Source: Tenrec ecaudatus
Taxonomy: Eukaryota > Chordata > Mammalia > Afrosoricida > Tenrecidae
Reading direction: 5' to 3'
Length of the DNA stretch: 64,000 bases
Assembly: GCF_050624435.1 (NCBI RefSeq)
Contig: NC_134539.1
Span: 47,028,001 to 47,092,000, forward strand
Both the position numbers and the translations under genes were made by a program. This document shows, one piece after another, positions 21,215 to 30,429 of this stretch. Below the pieces are notes generated by a model that saw only the letters and a list, made by a program, of their open reading frames with translations, searched no databases and was not told the origin of the DNA. Positions within the stretch are counted from its first letter, which is position 1. Each line of letters opens with the position of its first letter.

Positions 21215-21845
21215 ACGTTGCTTTGACCCAAAGCCCATCTGTAGACAATTGGACATCCCCTTACAAAAGCGTCACAAGGAAGAGACGAGCCAGTCAGGGT
21301 GCGGTATAGCACCAGTGAAACATACAACTTTCCTCTAGTTCCTTAAGGCTCCCCCCCCACTGTCATGACCCCAATTCTACCTTACAAATCCGGCTAGACC
21401 AGAGCATGTATATAGGTACAGATAAGGACTGGAAACACAGGAAATCCAGGATTGATTAACCCCTCGGGACCAATATTGAGAGTGGCCGTACCAGGAGGGG
21501 AAGGGGAAGGGGAAGGTGGGGGAAAAAAGGGGAACCGATCACAATGATCTACATATAACCCCTTCCCAGGGGGATGGACAATAGAAAAGTGGGTGAAGGG
21601 AGACATCGGTCAGTATAAGACATGAAATAATAATAATAATTTATAAATCATCAAGCATTCATGAGGGAGATAGGGAAAAAATGAGGAGTTGATACCAAGG
21701 GCTCAAGTAGAAAGAAAATGTTTTAAGAATGATAACGGCCACAAATGTACAAATGTGCTTGACACCATGGATGAGTGGATGGATGGATTGTGATAAGAGT
21801 TGTATGAGCCCCCAATAAAATGATTAAAAATGAACAAGAAAAGTG
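21215..21845 (+). repeat. L1-like 3' region, type A, with its 3' end
   Basis: GACCCAAAGCCCATCTGTAG near 21226 through ACTGTCATGACCCCAATTCT near 21359 to GGATTGTGATAAGAGTTGTA and CCCCCAATAAAATGATTAAA at the end. Includes a (GGGGAA)n patch near 21497 and an (AAT)n patch near 21628. Confidence 0.78.
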
Positions 21846-22425
21846 CAGTATGTCCGGGAGGCTCCAGCTGGGAGGGGCTACATTTTAGTGAGAGCTATTT
21901 GTGACACCGGCTAGCTGTTGCTTCTCAGTGAGGTAGACTTGGAGGGGACAGGACCCAGATTGGATTGGTGTTGCCAGTGTATGGAGGGTGGTGACAGTGT
22001 GGGCAGGCACACTTCGTACCCCTCTGCGGCTCAACAAAGAGCATCCAAGGGCTCTCCATCCACAACTGGTAGAAGCCAACGCAAGGTTTCTCCAACTCCA
22101 TGTTCCTTCTTCAGGTGGCAGGATGGATGGGATTTAGCCGATGGACTGCTTTCCCGGGATCCCCAGCCCCATAGGAAATCCCTCTCTGTCAGCCCCGCTG
22201 ACTTACTGAATGTCTAAGGCGTTATGGAATCCCAGCAGACAATGAAAGTGTCAATGACCACACTACGAAATGGGGTTACAAGCTGACGTAGCACATGGCG
22301 GTCTTTGGGCTGGGCAAACTAGGCCAGTCCCGGGGCTCCCTGAAAAACCCACGATCCGGTTGTATCTACTGGCATCAGATAAGCAGGTTGTGGTAAAGCC
22401 TGATCTTTCCAAAAACACGTCTAGT
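21845..22425. other. Unrecognised sequence
   Basis: No exon or repeat assigned. Confidence 0.4.
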
Positions 22426-22650
22426 TTGTAGCCAAGTCACACCCAACCTTAAAAACAACACTATCCTCCACCACACAAATTATGAGTGATTTATCTGGCC
22501 AGAAGACAAACAGTTCCAAGTTCTGAGCTATTTGTTTACATAACTTAAATAAAAATATGCTTATTATCAGTTTGTCATTAAAGGGTGTAGGCAGGGGCCT
22601 GAGGATGGAATGGAAGGAGCACGGATAAGCAAGAGGCAAGAACCAGAAAA
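22425..22650 (-). repeat. Dispersed LTR-like repeat, minus copy
   Basis: Inverted partner of 20625-20812. Conceptual translations of the two copies can be aligned (DKLII-I, KQIA, LFVF-PD). This reflects DNA homology rather than a proven coding function. Confidence 0.55.
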
Positions 22651-22749
22651 GATATGCCAAGAACCTGCTTAATATGACGCCAGCAGCTCTCTTCCCATGG
22701 TCTCAAAAAGTAAGCTTCCCCTCCATCTTTCCCAGGGTCCATCGATCTC

Positions 22750-23225
22750 CTCTTTAAAAAAAAAATTATTTCCTATTGTCTTTTTTTCCCCCTTTTAAAT
22801 CATGTTATTGGGGGCTTGTACAACTCTTATCACAATCCATGTTTTAGGTATGTTGCCTTCATTCTTTTCTAGACGTTTAGCCCTATTGAGCCCTTGGGAT
22901 CAGCTCCCCACCCCGTCCTTCCCCACCCTCAGAGCCCCCTGATAGATTGTACCTTGCTATTATTTTCATTTCTCACACTGACCACTGTCTCCCTTCCCCC
23001 ATGTTTTCTATTGTTCTTCCCCCTGTAGAAGGGTGTGTGGTTATGTGTTGATCATTGTGATCAGGCCCCCCCTTTCTCCCTTCCTCTCCCCCTCCTCTGC
23101 TCCTCTTCTGGTATCACTTTTCCCACTCCTGGATTCTGTGTGTCGTGAGCACCCATCTCTTTCTACACCTGTGTACATGTTCCTGTCTAGTCTGAATTGA
23201 GAAGCAGCATTGGGGTCATGGTAGT
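22750..23225 (-). repeat. L1-like 3' region, type A
   Basis: T-rich start (the tail), then GTTATTGGGGGCTTGTACAA, CCCTATTGAGCCCTTGGGAT, CCTTGCTATTATTTTCATTT and the 5' limit ATTGGGGTCATGGTAGTGGG. Confidence 0.75.
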
Positions 23226-23234
23226 GGGGGGAGA

Positions 23235-24220
23235 ATTCCCTCTACTCCTGCGGACCGGCCTTGAGCCTCAGCTCATACCCTCCCTCAATACAAGAATACT
23301 TGGTTCTAACAAAGTGGCATTTTGTGATGCTCAAACCCCCCACCCCAATTCGATCGTTGAAGACAAAATGGGTGCATAAGCAGATGTGGTAAAGACAGCT
23401 GATGGTGCCCCACTGTTAAGAGATATAGCATCTGGGGTCTTAAAGGCTTGAAGCTAAACAAGTGACCATCTACCAGTGAAGCAACAAGCCCACATGGAAG
23501 AAGCACACCAGCTGGTGCGAACATGAGGTATCACTGGGACTGTGTAACAGGCATCAGAAGATTCATAACAAACAACAAACAAATAAAAACACATTGGTGA
23601 GAATGAGGCAGGGGTCAGAGCAGAGACCCAAAGCCCATCTGTAGACAATGGAACATCTCCCTAGAGAGGGGTCACAGGGAAGGGATGAGTCAATCAAGGT
23701 GCAGTAGAGCACTGATGGATCACACAAAATACCTCTGGTTCCATGAGGCTTCCTCACCCCCCACTGTCATGACCCCAATGCTGCTTCCCACTCTGGACTG
23801 GACCAGAGCATGTACATAGGTATAGGCAAGAGATAAAGCTCATGATACACGGACTCCAGGAACAGGAATGGGAATAGTAATATCAAAAGGGTAGGGGAAC
23901 GGTAAGGAGAGGTGGGCACCGATTGCAAAGAATGGCACATAACAACACCGCCCCCTTCTTGGGGAGAACAACAGAAAGGGGAAGGGAGACAGCAGTTGGT
24001 GTGAGGTATGAAAATAATAACAAACTATACTCTATTAAGCAGCCACGAGGGTGGGGGGGGGGGGTGAAGAGGAGCTGATCCCAAGGGCTCAATAGAAAGT
24101 AAATGTCTAGAAAAGAATGATGGCAATATATGTACTAATATGTCTGATACAATTGATGTATGGATTGTAACAAGAGTTGTAAGAACCCCCAATAAAATGA
24201 GCTTAAATAAATAAAAAAAA
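23235..24220 (+). repeat. L1-like 3' region, type A, long copy
   Basis: Contains one copy of the 248-bp unit (about 23295-23540; GACAAAATGGGTGCATAAGC, TCTGGGGTCTTAAAGGCTTG). It then runs GACCCAAAGCCCATCTGTAG to ACCCCCAATAAAATGAGCTT plus an A tail near 24210. A 12-base G run lies at 24053-24064. It stands head to head with the minus copy at 22750-23225. Confidence 0.78.
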
Positions 24221-26555
24221 AGAATTCCCTTTACTGCCTTCTTATTTACAGTTATTAAATTGCCCGGCCCCAAAAGATAAGAGTAGAGAAGTCAATGAAT
24301 CTAAGCCTGGTTAGCAAATTCTAGACAATAAGTGATATGGAGCAGAAAACTCATACTTCAGGAAGAATTAAAGGTCTACTCATAGAGTTGACCTGGTTTC
24401 TAAAAAACAACAACAACAACCAAACAAGCCAAAAAGCACTGCCTAAAAGGGCCAGGAAGACAATGGCATTTATTTAATTTGGTTTATGGTACTTTTAATG
24501 AAGCAATGGCGGGGGTTAGAACCTGCCATTTCCAGAACACTTACAGTGTCCATTCTTATGCCTGTGTTCATTGTTCCACACAATATCCCCTTTACCATTA
24601 GGTTAGAATTATTGTCCACCTTGAAAACTGAGGGAAGTGCTCATGGCTGGGGAATCTGGGCAGTGGCATTTGAACTTGCCCTTTCTTTGGCTCACATTCA
24701 CTTCCTGCTTCCTAATCTCCCTTTAAGATTTTTATTTCAATAGTAAGGCATTCTGAGCCACCATCTGCACAACATGGCACTGTCCCCAAATTCACTGGAC
24801 AGGACAACCCGATGAGATTCAGCATCACATATTTTAATTTTCCTCTTGAAACGAAGAGGCTGAAGCTGACCAATTTGCGCCATGAGCACAAACAGCCGAG
24901 TTAGTCCCAACCCTCCAGCTCTGCTCCTGGACACTCTTCTTCGATCTTCTCGTTTCTTGTAGCGACTCACAATGTCCAAGGGAATCAAGATAAAATGGGG
25001 GTTATCAAACCCAAAGACAAACACTTATTTCTAGTCAGATTTACATGGGCTGATTGAGTCGGTAGGCAGAGGTTTGTATTCAACATAGGCCTTAAGTGAT
25101 GTCTAGCCAAGCTTATGTCCCATCCGGGCCCTTTGTTTTCCATCTTCCTGTCTCACGGGGACTCCTAGTGCGTATCTACTTAGAGCAAAAACAGAATATA
25201 CTCGAAACCCCATCAACTGCCTCAGTGAGTTCACAGCCCCAGGGGCCAATGGGCCCCAAGCCCTGCCCTCCCCTTTATCCTATGGCATCTTGTTTCGCTG
25301 GCATCATCACATGTGTTTTAAATGACCAAATACCCTCAAAAGATCCCAGGCAAAAGCAAGCATGACGGGAGAGCCAGTATCGCTCTCTAAATTGCTCTGT
25401 GAAGGACTGAGTGGATGAGGTGATTGAGACATTTCACAACCGTAACCACTGCTCAGCAAGACTTTAACGTGTCTCAGTAAGAACAGTGATTTGGTACATG
25501 GGATGCACCATCGTACTGTATCTTTTAAGGTTTTAAATGTTCAGAAGGCAAGTAGCTGCCAGTAGAGTTGTGGCACTAGACTTTGGACCCGCTTGAAGTT
25601 TCCTCTGTAATATCATGGTACAACCTCTGGTATAGAATCAGTACCCAGTAAAAGTTTATTTTAGAAGTGGCCTGCTTTGAGTTTTAATATGTATATTTGT
25701 GATGGGTTCAATGGCTTAAAATGCTAAAATTTAGAGACTTAAGGTGGCAAGCATTGAAAGAGGAAAACCCCCTTTCCCTCTGCTCTTTGTCCAAATAGGG
25801 ACTTTTCATCTCAGGTGGCTCCCTCTTTCTGTTAAAACCAACAGAAACATTGTGGTTGATGGAAGCAGAGGAAGATTTTTTTTAAAAAAAAAGAATAATA
25901 GACTAGGCAGCTCAAAAACAAAACAAAAAACACCCAGAAAGGCTAGCGAAGGGGACTTGGGCAATGGGCAGGACCAAACACAGGGTTACCAGCCTGAAAG
26001 AATTCTCTAACCTTGGGTTTATTTCCAACTCATTGGCAGATGCAACCTGAAACCAGAGTGTATGCCAGACTGTAACTTCCAGGGGATCTGAGCAAGGCAG
26101 TGTCGCACATTTTCTAGCGTAAATCATCGGAGGTAGGTCTGCCTTTCACTGTGGCTCTTAGTATGGGAATTCCCACAATATGAAATAGTCTCCATACTTC
26201 CTAACTGCCTGAAACACCATGACACAGCATTCAGAATGTCTTCTCTCTTTCCCCCTGTTTTGTAATTCTTAACATTGAACAAATACAGGTAGTGGTCCTT
26301 GTGGGTTTCAGACAATTAAAAAAAAATACAGAGGGAATTCACGCAACTGCTCAAGAGTCCCATGAAATCCATTCCTAGTAAACCCACTTAAGTACTGGTG
26401 TTCCAAATCCATCCCTAACACCCACCTCCCCGCCATAGACATTGATTTTGTACATGTATTCAGGGAAATGTCCCCCCGGGGAATTCTGATTCATACTTTA
26501 GTTTACCCTTTTTCCAAAGTTCCTTTACAAACCATTTCCATTTTCCTGAAGTTCT
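24220..26555. other. Mostly unrecognised, with a MIR-like piece
   Basis: About 24560-24690 resembles MIR (ATTATTGTCCACCTTGAAAAC, GTGGCATTTGAACTTG). CAACAACAACCAAACAAGCC near 24411 looks like a SINE tail. No exon supported. Confidence 0.4.
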
Positions 26556-26559
26556 CCAT

Positions 26560-27375
26560 TCACTGTGCTCCCATCACCTTCCATCACTGGGAAAACCAGA
26601 CAATCTCATGGAGACCCATTTAATGCCTCTTCCCTGACACTCAGTATTTCTTCCTGACTCGACTCACTCATTGCATCCTTCTTTCCTGCTCCATTTCCCC
26701 TTCATTCCAAGCCACCAAACTCACCTGGATGCCCTCTCGTCCATCCTGTGACTATGCACCACACATCTTTCCTTCTGGCTGCGTCTCTGGTCCCACTTCC
26801 TTGTCGTCCCATTCCCTTTGGCCCAGAAACATTCAAGTCTCACCCTACCGGACAGCTCCTCATCTCCACTCTGCTTTCCACAGATTGACGTCCGGTTCCA
26901 ACCTCCTCCATCTTTCATATCCAACGTCCGAAAGGAAGAGTTTATCTTCATGGATTCTTCCTCCCCAGCTCTCACTAGTTTCCCATCTCTCCATGATTAC
27001 TTCCAGGCTCTCATTCCGGACTCACACAAAATGTCCCCCTCAGCGCCACTTTCTAATTGCCTCTTGTTTTCCCATTTCCTTGGTTTGCATTTTCCTTGGT
27101 CTCTTGGAAGCATTTGACTCTGTTGAAAACCCCTGTCCTCCTAATGTGGCTTTGGGGACAAACATCCCCTTTTGGGTTTTCCTTCAAATTCTCAGATGGG
27201 ACTTTAGTTACCTATGCTGGGCTCTCTCCTCTTTTTGCATAATCTTCCTGGACTCTATCCTTGCCCCAGCTATTCTCAAAACAGATAACATGCAGGTATA
27301 TGCCCCCAGCCCTGATTCCTCTATCCTGGCATCCAGATCTTTCCAACTGGCCATTTCCAAAAGACTCATATAGCT
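26560..27375 (-). repeat. LINE-2 reverse-transcriptase region remnant
   Basis: Reverse-strand match to the L2 coding region. Landmarks are GGAAGCATTTGACTCTGTTG near 27106, TTCCTGGACTCTATCCTTGCC near 27246 and ATGCCCCCAGCCCTGATTCC near 27300. The 214-codon + frame at 26729-27373 is antisense to this and not a gene. Confidence 0.6.
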
Positions 27376-27509
27376 GGAGAAAGGGACCATTTCTTGTTCA
27401 TTACTTGGGCCTGGCCCATGCCCTGACTGGTTCACCTCCTCCGCACAACTCTTCAGTAAGAAGTGTCCGGTTGGCTACCAACGGGCTGAGTCTCCACTCT
27501 GCACTCACC

Positions 27510-28965
27510 CACATTTTCAATGATATGATTTTTTGTTCCTTGATGCTTGACACCTGATCCCTTCGACAGCTCATGGTCACACAGGCTGGTATGTTTCTTC
27601 CATGTGGGCTTTGTTGCTTCTGAGCTAGATGGCCACTTGTTTATCTTTGAGCCTTTAAGACCCCAGACGCTATATCTTTTGGTAGCTGGGCACCATCAGC
27701 TTTCTTCACCACATTTGCTTATGCACACATTTGTCTTCATTGATCGTATCAGGAAGGTGGGCACCCACTGATGTGATTTTTAGTTCTTTGATGTCTAATA
27801 ACTGGTCCCTTCTACATCTCGTGTTCAGTCAAGCTGGTGTGCTTCTTCCATGTGGACTTTGATGCTTCTCAGCTGGATGGCCACTTGTTTATCTTCAAGC
27901 CTTTAAGACCCCAGGCGCTATATCTTTTGATAGACGGGCACCGTCAGCTTTCTTCACCACATTTGCTTATGCACACATTTTTCTTCAGCAATCGTGTCGG
28001 GAAGGTGTACATCCTGGAATGCCAATTTAATAGAACAAAGTGTTCTTGTGTTGAGTAAGTGCTTGAGTGGAGGCCCAATGTCCATCTGCTGCCTTAATAC
28101 TAAACCTATAAATATATGCACAAAGATCTGTTTCCCTACACTCATATAAATATATTTACATATGAACATTCCAGTCTTTGGACCTCTATAAATACCCTTT
28201 GTCATTCAGTTCTTTCCTCTATTTCCTTTTACTTTCCTCTTGTCCCACTATCATGCTCAGCCTTCATTTGGGTTTCAGTAATTTCTCTCGGTTACCTTGC
28301 CCTTGCTGAATCCCTACCGGGCTTCTCACATCCTCCTTGCTACTGATTTTGGATCACTTATTGCTCCCCTGTCCCTGGGTTGGTCAGCACCACTTCCTTG
28401 CCCCCTCCTCCCCCTCTCCCGCGTCCCCCCGGAATCATTGGTCCTGCTGTTTTCTCCTCCAGACTATTCATCCAGTCTATCTTATCTAGATAGATCTGTA
28501 GAGATAATAATATGCACCCAAAATCAAGTGATGGCAAGATAGGCCATGAGTGAGAACACAGCTATGACAACAAACAAGGAAACCAATTATCCATAGAAGA
28601 ATAAATTAATTAAAACAAAAAATTTAAAGAAAGAAAAACCTGTAAATAGATCAAGGTCTGATTTTTGATCTCTAGACGTGTCCTTCAGTCAGGTCCAATG
28701 GGGTACCATGCTTTGGCCCCAGAGTCTGTCCTTTGTACTCCCTAGGGGGCTCCCTGCTCTGCTCCCAAAATTGCTCTGCTGCATGCTTTTAGTGGTTTGC
28801 CTCAGTGTCACAGGGTCAGTCTGGGCCCAAGAAGGCAAATCTTGACTGCCAAGTCCTTCTCCCACAAAACAACTGGGGATCAGTGCTCTAAACTGGTATA
28901 CCGCCAGGGCTCCTTCAGCTGCTCCTAGGAGTGCAACAATTCGCTCCATTTGGCCTCACCAAGAG
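27510..28965 (-). repeat. L1-like 3' region, type A, long copy with 248-bp tandem unit
   Basis: Two direct units, about 27530-27777 and 27778-28025, share CTTCTTCCATGTGG, TTTAAGACCCCAG, GCTATATCTTTTG and CACATTTGCTTATGCACACA with a period of 248 bp. The element continues through ACCTATAAATATATGCACA, TCATGCTCAGCCTTCATTTG, GGTCTGATTTTTGATCTCTA and CTCGCTCCATTTGGCCTCAC-like sequence to about 28965. It ends about 250 bp before the CpG island. Confidence 0.7.
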
Positions 28966-29220
28966 TGTAGTCTAGTTACTTGGAAATGGTTTGGATTTTT
29001 TTTTTTTTAGTTATCCCCTGTTTTGGGCCAACTTGACCTTTGAGGACCTGGGTATCTAAGGCATTTGGGCCAGGCTGATCTTCCCCACTGGCAATGTACT
29101 CACGTGGAACTCACGATCTGGTTTGAGTTGGAAGGCGCCCAGGACACTCTTTGGCACCTCCCGTGCAATCCCCCACCACTTGGGCTCCTCATTCTGCCCA
29201 AGGCCCCTTTCTCCACAACA
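28965..29220. other. Proximal upstream sequence of PALM2
   Basis: A 14-base T run near 28995, then non-repetitive sequence leading into the CpG island. No motif is certain. Confidence 0.4.
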
Positions 29221-29804
29221 GCTCCAGGCCACTGCCCCGCGGAGACGCCACCTCACCCAGCTTGGTAGCCAGCAAGCGTGAAACCACGGGTGTGGGGTGG
29301 GGGACCCCCGCAGCCGTGCGCCCTAGCCCTAGCGGTTCCACCGCGTGCCCGTGCCCCAGGTGCCTGCGGGCCAGCGCGCAGGTCTACGCCCTGGGGACCC
29401 ACCGCGGCGGGGCGTCTCTCCCCAGGCACCCGGCCTGGCCACCCCAGCTTCTCCGGGCCCGCATGCAGGCGCCGCGGGGTAGCTGGCTGCAGCGTCCCAC
29501 CCGCCCCAACACACACCCCCCAGGGGCGGGGCGAGGCGCCGAGACGTCAGGGCGGCGAATGAGCGCGGGGCGAGCGCGCACTCCCGGGGGCTGCCTGTGG
29601 CCCTGTCCCCGGTGGCGGGCGGGCGCGGCCGCAGCGGGCCAGTGGCGGTGGCGCAGGGGCGCAGCCAGACGGCCGGGCGGGCGGGGGCCAGAGGCTGAGC
29701 CGGGGCGAGCCAGCAGCACGCACTGCTCCCGGGGTCCTCGCCAAGTCCCCCCCTCACCCCCCACCCCCGGTGCCTCTCCGTTTCCTCGGGTGACTACAGC
29801 GTGT

Positions 29805-29851
29805 GTTTCTTTTTCTCTTTCTTCCTGCCCCTCCCGTGTGCCCTTCTCCAG
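29805..29851 (+). promoter_or_regulatory. Acceptor-like polypyrimidine tract just before the PALM2 start codon
   Basis: A run of about 40 bases, almost all C and T, ends in CTTCTCCAG at 29851, one base before the ATG. It has the form of a strong 3' splice site. If used, the coding exon would begin at 29852 and a 5' UTR exon would lie upstream. If not used, the tract is simply part of a continuous 5' UTR. Possible upstream donors are weak, for example AG before GTGCCT near 29357 and GG before GTGACT near 29787. Confidence 0.4.
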
Positions 29852-29852
29852 G

Positions 29853-29897
29853 ATGGCAGAGGCGGAGTTGCACAGGGAAAGGCTGCAAGCCATCGCA
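29853..29897 (+). CDS. PALM2: Paralemmin-2, first coding exon (partial gene)
   Basis: Seen: ATG at 29853 opens 15 codons reading MAEAELHRERLQAIA. A consensus donor GTAAGT begins at 29898, so the exon ends in phase 0. From family knowledge, paralemmin-2 begins with this peptide; the human protein has K where this one has R at residue 8. Paralemmin-1, palmdelphin and paralemmin-3 start differently before the shared ERLQAI-type core. The peptide begins the N-terminal coiled coil that continues in the next exon. Paralemmins are membrane-associated phosphoproteins linked to plasma-membrane dynamics and cell shape; in this locus transcripts can continue into AKAP2 (PALM2AKAP2). The membrane-anchoring C-terminus lies outside the window. 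The GC-rich context fits a promoter-proximal exon. No later exon was seen, so the rest of the window downstream is taken as intron 1. Confidence 0.87.
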
Positions 29898-29903
29898 GTA
29901 AGT
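29898..29903 (+). promoter_or_regulatory. Splice donor of PALM2 exon 1
   Basis: GTAAGT follows codon 15 (GCA). It is a perfect match to the intron side of the U1 consensus and places the exon boundary after residue 15, where I recall paralemmin-2 continuing with EKRKRQ in the next exon. Confidence 0.85.
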
Positions 29904-30429
29904 GCGCTTTCATTCCACGGTCGGGGCTATTGTGTGGGCCGGCGGGGACCGGCGTTCGCGGCCGGGGAGCGGCATTCCAGCACAGTAGCCGCGGGGCGTG
30001 CGTCTCCGGAGGCGCAGTCGGTCCGGGTTCCGCTCCTCGGCCCACGTCTCCAGACGGAAACCCCGAGGGCGCGCTTTACACGTGCCGGCTTGGCTCGGAC
30101 CTGCGGGGCCGGCCGCCGGGCTTTGGGGGGAGACGGAAGGGAGGCGCGGGGGCGGCTGCCCGAGCGTGGTCATCTAGTGACACGTTGAATTCAGGGACTG
30201 GAGAACGGTGGCGGGGCCGGGGCCGCTGGCTGTCATGCGCTCTGCGGAAGCCGTCCGTTTGCCTGCTTAAGTGGAAAACCAGCAGTGCAGCGTCGCCTCG
30301 GCCAGCTTCGCACGAGGATCTCCTCCCTGGAGCCCGGAGGATGCGCGGGCAAGGGCGCAAGCCGCCTTCCGGGAGGCTGGTGGAACCCAGGGCACAGGAT
30401 CGCCGGGGAGGCTCTTTCGAATGGGCGTG

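Noticed and set aside
22750..24220. Single L1 insertion with twin-priming inversion
   Set aside because: Both arms end in their own 3' terminus with an A tail, so two insertions are needed.
26729..27373. 214-codon + strand open frame
   Set aside because: It is antisense to a LINE-2 coding remnant. The product has no domains and no splice context.
29329..29893. Long minus-strand open frames (142 and 169 codons) opposite PALM2 exon 1
   Set aside because: Stop-poor CpG island sequence. The frames overlap each other in different phases and oppose a recognised exon.
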